Source of the DNA: Capitella teleta
Taxonomy: Eukaryota; Annelida; Polychaeta; Capitellidae
Length of the DNA: 64,000 nt
Reading direction: 5' to 3'
Assembly: GCA_000328365.1 (NCBI GenBank)
Contig: KB304756.1
Span: forward strand, 61,805-125,804
Under the pieces are notes generated by a model that did no database searches, was not told the DNA's origin, and saw only the letters and a list, made by a program, of their open reading frames with translations. Shown piece by piece: positions 12,052 to 24,900 of the stretch (position 1 is the stretch's first letter; each line of letters opens with the position of its first letter). Made by a program: the position numbers and the translations under genes.

Positions 12052-12751
12052 AGGGATGGGGAACTGAATTTTAAGTGATGTTTTATTGACCCATAGCACC
12101 AATTGATAGCATTCCGTGCCAAAAACACCATGCCTGGATGCAAGCGTAAGGAAATAATGCATTCCGAATATCGGGGTTAGCATTGTGCCTATGGGAGAAT
12201 GGCTTCCATTACGAAGTATAGGAGGCAAACGTCAGCTGAGGGCTTGCCGTGATTGGTCCCGTTCCCCTCGTGAAGCTATCGATTTCAGCCAATCAATCAG
12301 AGCAGATCATCTTCGCCATAAAAGGACATCTTTGTTGTTTACGAAACGAAAGCGCATGCGTGGTGCATTCTGGCTGACCTTTTTACTGTTTCAGGATGAG
12401 AAACCATGGTAGGTGTCCTAGAAAATCGCTTGTTAAAAGAAGAAAAATAGCGAAAAAATATTTTTGTTTTCGCGCCTGACTGGTGGCAAAATGATTATTC
12501 TATCTATTTCCAAAAAGAAAATAAAAAAATATCCAGGGGTTTAGTCGCAGGACACGGTGATATGACGAGGCCCATTGTAAAATATGGGGAACTCGGTGTT
12601 TCATCACACCTCCTGACGTCACGCCTAGTTAGCAATATATCTCCCGCGAAATCGTTAGCGATGATATTCCTTGTTTGGGCCAGGCATAGGAATCATTTTT
12701 GGTGCATCAAATAACGACTCAAAGTCCATTTTTAACCAGTTCTCCCTCCCT
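12052..12751 (+). mobile_element. Non-autonomous TTAA-flanked DNA transposon, copy A
   Basis: The 700 bp copy begins AGGGATGGGGAACTG directly after TTAA. It ends CAGTTCTCCCTCCCT, an imperfect inverted copy of the start. A second copy at 47976-48668 aligns along its entire length with a few percent difference. The 5' TTAA is present here; the 3' flank has changed and lacks TTAA. TTAA target duplications are the hallmark of piggyBac-type transposases, although the termini are not the usual CCC, so the superfamily is an inference. No transposase is encoded. Confidence 0.8.
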
Positions 12752-13566
12752 CCTTTTATGGGACCGTCTATGGGACCGTCGTATAGGCTCGATCAGCACA
12801 TGCATGTCACCAAGCAATAATTAACTGGTAGACTTGGCTTATTTTCGAATCAGATTTACTGGACATTGAAATGAATGTTTGAAATAATTGTGTTCTACAG
12901 AATTTTTTTTTTTTCACATTAAAATGCACGGCTAAAGTTACAAAACGGCTTTCATAAGCGGGAAAAAATATCCCGCGACCTCCACTGAACTTCAGAACTG
13001 AATTTCAGATGTTCTCGATGCATCGATATTTGACTCACAAAATGATATTGGTAACATTTTGTGGAAATAAAGAGGACCTCTGTTCATTTCGGAGCCTCTA
13101 GTTAATAGGTAATACATGTGTAATAGGTACAATCAATTGATCTACGGTTGATCCGACTCATCATAACGTTATTGCTTTATCATAACGGATGAGGATCAAG
13201 ACGATTTATTTCGGGGACAAAATATTTTTCCGGAAGACAACAATGTGGGCAGCTGTCAAATAAATTTTAGTCGTTTGTTCCAACTTTTACCAATATTCAT
13301 CGTATAATTTGTGTTCAAAGTAATCGGAGTCTTGCGCACAAACTGAAGTACGTATTGATTGATGTATCGTTATTCTAATTTAGTCTCTTAGCTTAGTGTA
13401 TGGCACTCACTCAGTCTGACAGTCACTGTCACTAGACTAGTGCCAGTGCCCAGTGACTGGCCAGTGGCAGTCGACAGTCGCTAATCAAGTCAGTGAGTCA
13501 CTGAGCTGAGTAGTGTCACACTCACAGAGTGAGCCAGTCACTGAGTCAGTCAGTGACAGTCACACA

Positions 13567-13722
13567 ATAATCTCGTCCTAAGATTTCTTTTGCTAATAGG
13601 GCCCAAAAGGGCTACCCGAATGGATCTAGTCACACAGTGACCACTGGTGTCTGATGACTAGCTGCATCCTGTAGCCATAATCTATGGGGTTGATGGCAAT
13701 AGGAGTCTTGGAAAGAGATTAT
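13567..13722. repeat. Short element with about 27 bp imperfect inverted ends
   Basis: The left arm (ATAATCTCGTCCTAAGATTT) is largely complementary to the right arm, which on the other strand reads ATAATCTCTTTCCAAGACTC. A third copy of the arm (TCTCGTTCCAAGACTCCTA) lies near 46082, followed by the same ATTATGGCTAC motif. This indicates a dispersed family with inverted termini. Confidence 0.5.
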
Positions 13723-13910
13723 CTTTTGACCTGAGTTTCCTTGCAGAGAGTCACACAAACTAATTAACAGAGGCATCAAGTCGATCTTGACAAACTTGTG
13801 AATTTGAGTTCAAGGTTTAGGTTGATCAGTCACCAATCCCTATTGTAGTTTTGACCGGCTGACTGCAAATTGTGCAATTCTATTATTATTATTATTATCA
13901 TCATCTATGT

Positions 13911-14120
13911 TGCCTGGGAAGGTTGAGGTTCCGAGTTTGAGGCATGGTTGGCCCACAGGGCATTATAATTAATTGTTAAGCAAAATTTGTAATGATGATT
14001 CAGTGCTGCCTGGCCAGATACATAACAAGGCATATTTGATTGTGTATGGTATCATGCAGGATGAAAACCCCTAGAAAAGCAGGGGGTAACTCCAGTCTGG
14101 GTTTTCTTCTCTGGCACAGA
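13911..14120 (+). repeat. SINE-like repeat, second copy
   Basis: Shares an ordered series of short blocks with the copy in CWF19L2 intron 1 (GCCTGGGAAGGTTGA, TTCCGAGTTTGAGGC, GCCCACAGG), then diverges. It appears old and the ends are uncertain. Confidence 0.35.
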
Positions 14121-14281
14121 AATTTCACTTTTCCAACGGTCACTGGTAGATTTGAGTCCTCAGGCTTCTTTTAAGGTATTGATCGAGTGCTAAATGCAAT
14201 TGGTTGTACTTATAGTAATAACAAAAGGATGCAATAATTTTGTTTGATAAAAATAAAAATCTGTTTCAGTCACTCGTTGAG

Positions 14282-14974
14282 ATGTCTGGTACGTATTACT
14301 TCACGGTTGTTGGACATAACGACAATCCTGTTTTTGAGATGGAATTTGTTCCTCCTAATAAAGTCAACGATCCGAAAGTAAGTGATAGAAATGGAATGTA
14401 AAGTCTGTCAACCAAACGAATCTATTCACAGAAAGATGACCATCGTCATCTCAATCAGTTTATTGCTCATGCAGCCTTGGATCTGGTGGATGAGCAGATG
14501 TGGACCACAAGCAACATGTACCTGAAAATTGTTGACAAATTCAATGAGTGGTTCGTTTCAGCTTTTGTCACTGCAAGTCATATCCTTTTTCTCTGGGTTA
14601 ATTTTCTCTGTTTTACTTGTTAATCAAGATTTTTTTTACTGGAGATCTAAATCTGTTTGTGCCAACCTTGGGTTTCTGAAGTTCTTCAGAATGTAGGCGT
14701 TTATCCACTTACCTTAACTCCGTGTTACGAATGCGTTTCATTATGCTGCATGATGCTAAGAATGAAGATGGGATAAAAAACTTCTTCCAAGAGGTGTTTG
14801 AAACATACATAAAGGTATGTCTCAAAGCTGCAACCCCTAAATTAATGTCCATTGAGCCATTATATTGTTCTTCAGTATGCTATGAATCCATTCTATGAAG
14901 AAAACACTCCTATTCGGTCACAGGCATTTGACAAAAAGATTCAAGTTTATGGAAGAAAATATCTTACAGGCTGA
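14282..14974 (+). CDS. TRAPPC2: Trafficking protein particle complex subunit 2 (sedlin), complete, 4 exons
   Basis: Exons: 14282-14377, 14432-14579, 14729-14814, 14876-14974, giving 429 nt (142 aa; human sedlin is 140). The protein follows human TRAPPC2 closely: [22 protein letters not shown], then [76 protein letters not shown]. It is a longin-fold subunit of the TRAPP tethering complexes, which act in ER-to-Golgi transport and as a Rab exchange factor. The second intron is a minor-spliceosome AT-AC intron. Only that splice choice gives the family-length sequence; the GT-AG alternative would insert 14 foreign residues. AATAAA occurs near 15050. Confidence 0.96.
14580..14728 (+). other. U12-type AT-AC intron in TRAPPC2
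   Basis: The intron starts ATATCCTTTT, a perfect minor-spliceosome 5' site. It ends CCTTAACTCCGTGTTAC, holding a CCTTAAC branch-site match about a dozen bases before a terminal AC. Splicing joins AGTC to GAATGCG (S-R-M-R-F), in frame with the sedlin motif MRFIMLHD. Confidence 0.92.
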
Positions 14975-15948
14975 TTATTTGAATTCATCAATTATCATTG
15001 TTACTTTGCATTGATTTCATGTGTATAGCATTACATTCCCATAATAATTGAATAAATCATCATCATTGCATGTGAGAGAGATTGTGTGTAAGAGACTGCG
15101 TCATTAAAATCTAATATCCTTCATTAAAATTTGTGGTTTTATTCTCTCCTCGGATTGACTTATTAGTGACTCAATGAATTTTTCAAAAGAAACTCAAACA
15201 ACTTCAAAACTGACATGAGTATTGACTGAAACATGTTCTTGTGAATGTATATTAAATAAACGAAATGAATAAATTTATCAATCAATATGTTATACCGCAA
15301 CGTTGCTGAGTTCCAATGTCTTTATGCGGTTCACAATTCATCTCTGGTTAGTAGACCTCCAATGATTGCAAACCAACATCAAAGGACCCAACTATGTCTA
15401 ACCGGGTTCAAGTATGTTGTGACAAATAAATTCTAATATACATTGCAACACTTTTCAAAAGTGCCATGCTGTAGTGAACATTGAGGTTTTCAGGTCATGA
15501 AATCCAAACCTGTCGAATTTCGTGATAGGTGGTGAAACCCAAGATCTCTGCAGCATCACCTTGGTATTTGACAGAATATCATAGGAATTTAATATGATAT
15601 ACAAATAATTTATTGCACGAAAAATTAATCAACAAAAAGGCATTTTAACAAATATCGATTGAGAACAATTAAGAATTGCATATTTAACAAAAAAATGATA
15701 AAAACATGAACAACCCAAAGCGAAGAGGAATAAAGAGGTTTTGTGAGCCGCAGAGAGAGATAGAGAGAGCGAGATAGATGAATGAGAAATTGAAGACGAG
15801 ACATTGTTGCAGGATAATGAACACATAGGTTGTATATTAAACAGAGTTTCATATATGCAGGAATTCTCTCCTATAGCCATTTCTCTGTAGTCCGGAATGA
15901 ATAACTCAGTCAATAAAAAACGATGCGACAAATTCGTGGAATGCAATT
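14975..15948. other. Convergent region between TRAPPC2 and INPP4
   Basis: Holds the TRAPPC2 polyadenylation signal near 15050 and, on the minus strand, an AATAAA at about 15607-15613 that suits a roughly 340 nt INPP4 3' untranslated region. No gene seen. Confidence 0.5.
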
Positions 15949-18900
15949 CTATGTTTGCACGTTGCCAAAAGTGCCATTGGGAGGGCGATACAACTTAGGG
16001 ATGGAGAGCAGCTGAAGGCTGTTGAAGGCGTATTTACGCACTCCTGTGTTCTTGACGGTGTTTTCTCGCCTGACTCCTTCACTGAAATCAGAATTTCATT
16101 GCTGCTATTTTGCTACATTGAGAAGGGGGCCAATGACCTGCGAAGGCACTCCAGGGCGTGCAGGAAGGCGTGAGAAGCAAGGTCTTGTTCCCTCTGTAAA
16201 ATCTGAATGCACTCCAAGGTGACGGCCATTGACGTCCGGTCTTTGGCGCTCTTGCAACTGACGAATCGAATTCCGTTCATTTTGCGGCAAATCTGCAGGA
16301 AAATAAATAATGTTTAATGAAAAGGAAAACAATAATGTTTAATGGAAAGGAAAACAATAATGTTTTATGAAAAGGTAAACAATAATGTTTAATGAAAAGG
16401 AAGACAAACTCAAAAATATTCACCTCCGCCGCAAAGTGAAGGATTTCAACGTTTTTCGTTTTCTTCGACATGACGTTGATGTGGAGGTGACGCAGCATTT
16501 GCTCCAAAGGAAGACCCTTGGCGGAAGGAGCTTCATCTGAAGAACAGATCAACATCGTAATAACAGCACAGCCAGTCGTCATACCTGAGGGAGCCACAAT
16601 GTCCTGGTACTTCTCATGGTACGCGTGAAGTTTCCTGTAGTTCTCTGCGTTGACCATTTCCTGCACTGTGGTGTCACCAAACCTACATCAGAGTGAAATT
16701 GATGAAACAGCAATTGTATTATAACCAAGACCTACCTCTCGGCCAGAGTAGCTTGCTCGTTGATTCCAACAGAGAATATGACAGAAGTCACTCTGATCTG
16801 ACGGCCACGCTGGAGTTCAAGGGGCAGAGACTGAAAGATGAGGAGAGGGAGAAATATGTGCACCACGTAGCCACCCCTGGGGAGAAGAACAGACAGCATA
16901 TTCACATTCCACATATATAAGCACATGTATCACTTTATTAACGCATGAACAATGTTTGTCAAAACGGGTATTGAAATGTATTTCCAAAAATAATGAAATG
17001 ATGTTCCTGGGCTCCCTACTACAGGAGAACAAAGAAATGGAAAGCTGGCTTGATCTCCTGATCAATTATCGCAACAAGAATGTTTGAGGATAACGTTGAT
17101 CTGTTCCCTCGCACAAATAGCTCCCTTGCCCACCATTTTTAATGTATTCTCCCGAAAGTTTAGTTCTTCTCTTTGAACGGCTCATCGACATCACGATCGT
17201 TTTCGCACCACCTTTCAATTTCATTCGCATTGTGACTGTGGGACGAGCCTGAGCTAAGCACTTTCCCTCATGGGCAACGGTCAGTAGTACTTCATCATTT
17301 ATTGAAATATGTTAATTATGCAGTTTCAGACCTGTGGCAATAAAACCGATTGTACATCTATCGTAGCACTATATTTATTTTCGAATTATCTCACCATATG
17401 CTGCCTACTCCTGTATCTCAAATTTTCGCCTGACTCCTTTGGTCCATGGTCGGAACACAAGATGTCAATTAACTTATAAAGTTAGTGTACCCCTCGGCCA
17501 AACATCTTCAGGGCAAAAATCTCTAAATTTTAACATTGCTCAATTGTATAATAATATTCTACAACTGCGGTTATTTTTTAGATTCATTAGAAAAATTCAA
17601 AAAATCTATTCGTAGTATCTTAATAGCTAAATACGTAAATTTGTTCTCTTTTCATTGTATATATTTCAGCTCTCTTCAAACATAGAAGAACAGAATGTAA
17701 ACGTTATGGCGTTATTTTCACTTGTCTCACAAGCCAAGCAGTGCATTTAGAATGATCAATGTCACTTGAAACTGACTCTCACTTCTCATATCTTATATAT
17801 AAATCTGTTCTCTTCGATTCTTTTTGCAATTTAATAGCTCAGTCATTAACTGGACACCGTTCTTCATTTGTGCGCCATTTTGTGGAATAAAATTTTCGCG
17901 GTCAAAACCTGTGCAGCCGTGAACGCAGAGATCGCCCGGATACAAGAGACAGCCAAGCGCAAGAGAGTCGAGCACCTTACACAGATGGACAGAATTCTCG
18001 CTACACCGTCGACAATAGACCTGCATGCATTGCAACACGGCAGTCTCAATGTCTAATCGACTGTGAAAAACCACAAAAATTGATCGTGCAACAAAAATTT
18101 AGTGCTCGGAATTCTTGGACCATATTTCGATAACTGTTATGAATAGCTCGAATTTATTGACCAAACATTTAAACTGACCGTTTCCCTGAATGAACTTCAG
18201 GGGAATTTTCTTCATTGTCCTTGGCTCTGACAATGAAGGTCACCTGTTCAAGGTCACGAGCACCAACAGAGTAATCCTCCAGCATGCCAAGTTCATCGCT
18301 ATGACAACTGAGCAAGCTTTCAAAGTTGAGTAAAATACCAATTTTCATAAGTTGGTTGAGAAATGATCGATCTGTGAAATTGGACGTGAATTTGGTTGCA
18401 AAGCCTGCAATTGCTGCCGTGAGCTGGAAGAAAATAGGAAACGAAGGTCATACGTAGAGAAATAGAAGAGGTACGTTGGACTCACAGCTTGACAGAACAC
18501 AACGTCCCGCCGATATTTGATCGTGTGCATTAAAGCAACATTTGGACCACACTCCTGATTAAAAATATATTAAAAAATTTTATTTTATAATTAAAAACAA
18601 TATGAAATCAGAGAGTGAATGTTACCTTGATGGAAATGAAAGTGAGACTAGAGCGAGCACGAGAGCTTAGCACGGTCACGCAGCGTTTAAGTTTAATGAC
18701 GAGAGGGCTGAGATCCTCCAAGCATTGGGTTCCCTCGGAGTTCTTCTCAGAAAGTTCATCGACCTTAGAGAGAACGCAGACAAGACTGGCTTCTGTGTTC
18801 AGCCTGGTCAGCTCCTACAATCAACAAAGAGTTCTGCGACTGCGGCAAACAAACGTAAACCAACCCATGGTTCTTCGGTGGGGCTCTGCACGTAATCCGT

Positions 18901-21900
18901 GCCACTCCACTTCCAAGAAGACCGATCTTCGTCTTTCTCGGCCTTTGCATCGCCAGGGCGACTGGACATCCAGCTCTTGAGGCCCTCTTCCACAATATCC
19001 GCAGCACACACTTCTATCAATTGCCGCGTCTAAAAATAGAAGAGCAATCAGCGAAGCCTTCGTTGAGAGCCGCAAGACCTTATCCGCTAAGCAGTTGGCT
19101 GCAGCTGCCGCATCCTTCACGTGCATGACTGCCCGGCAAACGTTATCGCAGCAGGCTGTGACCTCTGCTGTCAGTGACCCCAAGGTCACCAGGAGGGCGT
19201 TGACCTGTTCTAGAGTTGAGCGGCCGTCTGACGTCTCTGAAGTGCTGTCTTTGAGCTGCTGCAAGAGACGACGCAGGCCCCCGTGTTTGTATTTGTGGGA
19301 GTAAGCGGTGAAGGCGCCAACAGTGATGGTGTCGTAACATGCGGCCTCAGCTGAAAGGGTGAGAAATACGAGGGATGAGACAACAGAGGAGAAAAGTGGG
19401 GATGAGAAAAAGTGAGACAGGAAATCAGAGATAAGACGACAGAAGGGCGAGAAGCTGAACATTGACGCTTCTTCTCGCAATTTAGTGAAGCAAATTGCAA
19501 AGATTCGAGGAACATGGCAGGAAATTTGAACAATGAAACAAAGATCAAAGCTCAACCAGTTTGGTGACAAAATGAGGAGCAAATGAAATTTCCAAACATA
19601 TTTCACAAAAGCAAAACAGAAGAAAATAAAGAAGAAAGAAAAACAACACAGAAAAACAGAAACAAAACCCAAACGCACCGCCTGTTACACGTATGAAACC
19701 GCCTTCATCTGATAAGACGAAATGATAAGATTAACAAAAACCGATGGTGTTTGTTAAGAGCAGATGTTAGAATGGATGAAGAAAGGCACACAGCACCTGT
19801 ATCTGACGGCTGAACCAGGATTCGATGAAGATGCAGATTTGTGGGCGCAAATTCCACTTCTTTGTGTCCTTTCTTTACGCTTGGTTTAAAAGGTGCTCCT
19901 GAAGAAAGAGAAGATTAGCCAGAATGAGAATTATTTAAATGGTTCTGTTTCAAATTTGTAATCAAAATTAAAGGAGGTACAATAGAGCAAAACATGCATT
20001 GTGAATAGGACAAGATCAAAGCCCACAATGAATAGAGCTACAGTCTAGACCTCGTTTATCCAACGAACTTCGCTGCCATCCAAACGCAAAATTAGTGATA
20101 ATACAGTATTCTCTGGTTTGGTTGTTTGCATTGAAGAAGAGTTGGATCAAGAAGGCACACACAAAGATGGCGGGAAAAAAGGGACAAATGGTTGATGAAA
20201 AGGCAAAAATCTACACATTTTTTTGGGGCACAAATTAAAAAAACATAGTAATTAAAAAAACTCTAAATTGAAAAAAAGTAATCAAGTAAAATCATGCTTT
20301 CCTAGCCTTAGTGAGATCAATTGCGGTACAGGAGAGTTAAAAAATATATTTTTAGAAAAAAAAAGAATAATAAAACAACGACATAAAAAGCGGGGAGAGT
20401 TATGGCGAATAGAACCTTGGTAGGATGCTAGATATCGCGAGTGCTGAAGGTAGGTCGCAACGGAGCTTAAATGGAAATCTGCCAATTCATCTCGGAATGC
20501 GCTCACATCCGGAACCAACTGAGGAGAAAATGAAAAATAAGGAACAGTTGATATGACCCTTAATTAACAGGGGAAGATCCAGGCTCATCTGAGTTCTGCT
20601 GCTGCACAAGAAAAACAAAAGGCTTCAGGCATAAATTAATCACTGCGACGAATCCAGGTGACAAGCAATAATAATTTTAAGCTTCAATCAAGACATACCA
20701 AGAACCAATCAGTAATTTGAAAGAATTTCCTTAATCAAAGGTGAAACCACCTGGATTCACCTTTTTATACATTGACGTTAGTTTAATTAACCACAAGCCT
20801 CTTAGCTATTTATATAGCATGGCAATACTGGCAGCCGTAATCAGCAATTTCCTTATCGACTGCAAATACTTCCACATGTTAATCTATGTCATGCTGCCCA
20901 TCACCATGGCAAACAAAACGACCTTGGTAGTTGACGAGGTATCGGGAACATTGCGTGTACGTGTTGAGTCTGGAGAGGGAGTGCTGCATGCTCTGCTGGA
21001 GGCATTTCACCAAACTTCGATCGGCCATCTAAGAAATAAGGTCGGGTCAGAGGAAATTAGGTCATGAAACCAAGTCAGAGGTCATATAACTAATGGGACA
21101 TAAAGGCCTTGAAGAAAAACATAACTTGCAAAAAACAGTAAATTAAACAACAACTTGGTTAAATCTTAATAATTATGAATTATAACTATTTAGTACTCTT
21201 TCAGACCCACCTCTCCGATCTCCTGCAAAAGTTGAACATGTCGCTTCTCCTCCTCGACTCGAAGTTTCCTTGAGAATAAATTCAGCACAAATCCAGAGAG
21301 CAGAAGGAGGAGCACTCACAGGAATGTCATGGGCACGCAGAAAGTCAGCGTGCACTCGGCCATGCACTCCTGTACTCGCAGCATTCCGCCTGCGTTGGTC
21401 GGGAATCGAAAAGTCTTCATGGAAAAGTTCTCATAGAGCGGTCTAAGGGGAAGCAGGCGATCTGAGGCCTCCTCCTGGGGAAGAATGAAGGGTTGATGAG
21501 TGCATTAGGGCTTTATATCTCTCCTCGGCTGCAGAGCATTGCATGCATGACTGAGTACGGATCTTAGCAATGGGAATTTAATGTTATATCACAACATTGA
21601 GAATTCGGACGATACATGCGAAATTCAATTTCTTTTTTCGTCTGGCTAATCTTTTCATTTGTATTTCTTCTTCGTGCGCACTATTTGAAGCATACAGCTT
21701 TGCCTACTCCTCATTAATAATACAGTACGCCAGATGAACAAGTGAACAAAAGCACATCTGTCAGGACTCTAACAGCGTTAAAAACCTAAAATCTACCAAA
21801 TTATACATTGTCAAATCCTAGTTGTCTGATCTTAATTATCTTAGAGGATAACGAAGATTTCATCTCAGCTATCATATTTAATCAACTGCCAAATATGCCT

Positions 21901-24900
21901 CAAAGTAAAGTGTCTGTCTCACTTTGGGGTCCACGATAACCAACAACTAGCATCAGAACATGCGTTTGGAAGCTGCGGCCTGACCATGACGCCTAATGCC
22001 TACAAACATCTGCAGGCTGACACTCGCTTCCTAATGCACATGAACCCCAACAGCAGCATTCTCTAAATGACAGATGCAGAGCCCTAATAATAAGGGTAAA
22101 TAAGCATTAATTAAATTAATTAAGCAACAAATTCATAATTGAATCTGGAGGGGTGCTGACATCCTACTTACATCGTCCTCTGCATAGGATGAAGTGCTGT
22201 TTTTCCATGCTTGCACCGTAACTACTCCTGCTCCTTTTCCCATCAATGAACTAAAGAAAGATGAAAGATATCTAAGTTCTCGCAAACCCTGTTTAACAAT
22301 ATGGAAATGGATGAATTAATTATAAAAACAAAAGATGTTGAAAAATCCAATAAAAATTCAAGTAAAAAAAGTGTTGAAACAGGGTGCACAGAAAAACAAA
22401 ACAAAACAAACAGGAAAAGTGTGAAGGAAGAAATTACTTGCAATTTAAATAAAAAAACTAATAAATTCAAATAATGCATAATTATCCAGTAATTATCAAA
22501 TCATTGCTTGTGTACATAACGCTACAATACAAACAAAATCGTACATCCCGAACCAGTGGGGAATATAGCACAGGATGCTATCACCTACCTTTGATCATGC
22601 ACAGAATTCTTTGCACAGTCAGACCCCATCGACTGCTCATTAACGAGGCCAAGAAATGAGAACTTCTGTCTATGAAAGTGAGAAAGATTGGGAGGAGGAG
22701 AAAAGAAGAAAAAAAAAAATCAATGAGGCCTGGTACTAAACATCAAGATTATATCACTGTGTATGAAAGAGCCATAATATTGAACTGAAATTTATACAAA
22801 CCAGACCTCATTTCCTTAATGTATAAAAATTTGACAAAAAAAAAAAAATCACAGCATACAGTTTTAGCTTCAGAAAAGGGTGATAAAAATAGAATACGCC
22901 AAACCACCAGTTAAGAAAATTAATGTAATGAAGATTAATGAGTCCTCGTGGTATCAGAACAGTTAGCAAAAGTAATTAAATTACTCACTGTAATGGAAGA
23001 TTAAGTTTGTGGCCAGGAGCGTTGAGCAGATCTGAGAAAACGAAGTGCACATTGCCGATTTGTGTCATCTGCAAAGAAAGCGATATTGATCCGTGTTCCC
23101 CAGGTACAGGTGCAAACAGCTTAAGTGCATGTGCACTAATTAGGCAGACCAGGTCAATGAGGTTAGCAGAATTACGTCATATATATGCTTATGTAATCTA
23201 TGCAAGTCCTGTACTTATGTAAATCCCATCACATAACGCACTAGTTAGTAAATCGATCTGAAATGCTAAGATATTTCTCCGGCCAACACTGCTGTGTGCC
23301 AGCCTGAATAGTCAACACGGAGCACACAGTAAAAGGGAGCTATGTTTGGGTGATTCATCAATACATATTGCTCGAGCAAATTATCCAAGATCCCATAATT
23401 CCAGGAGATACAATAAACAGCCCTTTGCATCATATGGTCAATAGGAATTTAATGATATAGATTTACGAGATTAAATTCTAAAACGTCACAAGAGTCCTGA
23501 CTGATCTGTACCTGTACACCATTTATTCATTTCATTACACACCAGAACGTGAAACAAATGAAAGGAGAACAATTATAAGAAGAATAATGGTTAATACCAG
23601 ACATGTAGGAACACAAAGTGAAGAGAAATTTCAGAATGTTTCCTGTATACGCAGTCAGAGCGGGCCAAAAGTACTCCTGGTTAAAGATCTCAATGCTTTT
23701 CAATGGCGCTGCACATTTATGAGAAAGTATTACAAAACAGATCGTAGTGTAAACAATCACACAAGGATAAGAGAAATAATACTTGGTATGGTTAGTCTAA
23801 CATGCCATGCTGCTATTCCTATCATTTCTATTCCAATTTCAAAGACATTTATGCCGATTTGTCTCAATAATTGATAGAGTGCACTCAACATTGCGCAATA
23901 TTTCCTCTTTTGGCGGCCAACAGGGCCCCAGACCATGGATGAGCTTCATCAAATGCATAAATCAGGGATCAATTTTGTGCTATTGTTTTGTTTGAGAGTG
24001 CTATTGACAGTAGCACTAATGTTTACCTCCTAAAATAAAAACAAAGCAGAGAGTTTGTATTGAAGCGTCATACAAGAGATGACATTCCTTAATGCTCGTT
24101 CAAGGGCTCATCTGATCACGCACTACTCGCATTAAAAAGTAATAAAAAGTTCCTCCCTCATTCAAAATTGACTTTTTACTTAATTTATTTGCATAAATGG
24201 GTGCAAAATAACATAGTCAATCCATACCAGGTAGTTATTTTTTTTAAATAATTGACACATTTTAGCAAATTTCAGATTTTTGTTATTAACATGGAGTAGA
24301 TAAGACTACTTTTGGCCCACTCTGTATAATCCAATTGCTCTTTACTCATTGTAGATGAATGATGATAATTTTTTTAGAATGCATTAGACAACAATGTATG
24401 TTTGGGTTTGCGATATAGGAAAATAATCCTCTGGTGCTGAATACATTTAATTCAACAAATACAATTGAACTTTGGCTGTCATCCAGAATACTGCAGAACT
24501 GGAAATTTTCACGCTGCATGAAATTTTCGCTATATTCGCAGTCAAGATCTACCGCGAAAAATAGATGCACGCGAAATGTTTCTGGGTGACCTTAGAGTCC
24601 TTATACTATGACCGTATACGCTTGACTGCGAATTATTGGTGCCATGAAATAAAGGCCATAAAACCACAAAATTTGCAGTCCGCGGAAATTTCCTGTTTTC
24701 GAGTAAGTGAAGCCTGATGCTGATTATGAAATCAACACGGATGAAAACATTAAATTTGCGTCTAATGATATAATAAAAATACCAACCGTATTTGTCATTC
24801 GTTCTTTCACTTCATAAATGATGACCTTGATCTTAGTATCCACAGTAACAACATTGGGGTCATCAAAACCAACGGTTGTCAAGTAAACGGGACTGTTGCA

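Larger units (their letters stand above)
12752..14281. other. Repeat-rich intergenic region upstream of TRAPPC2
   Basis: Contains GTCACTGA-rich irregular simple repeats (about 13390-13565), an imperfect inverted repeat at 13567-13722 and a SINE-like copy at 13911-14120. A splice acceptor TGTTTCAG just before the TRAPPC2 start codon implies a 5' untranslated exon somewhere in this stretch. Confidence 0.5.

Noticed and set aside
14580-14690. GT-AG reading of TRAPPC2 intron 2
   Set aside because: It would insert 14 residues absent from sedlin and ignores a perfect AT-AC consensus.
17793-18074. Cys-rich minus-strand ORF within the INPP4 region
   Set aside because: It lies in the intron between exons 18179-18423 and 16736-16876; those two exons join directly in phase and match human INPP4 without it.
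20741-21067. 108-codon plus-strand ORF
   Set aside because: Antisense to INPP4 exon 12a and its introns; no domain.
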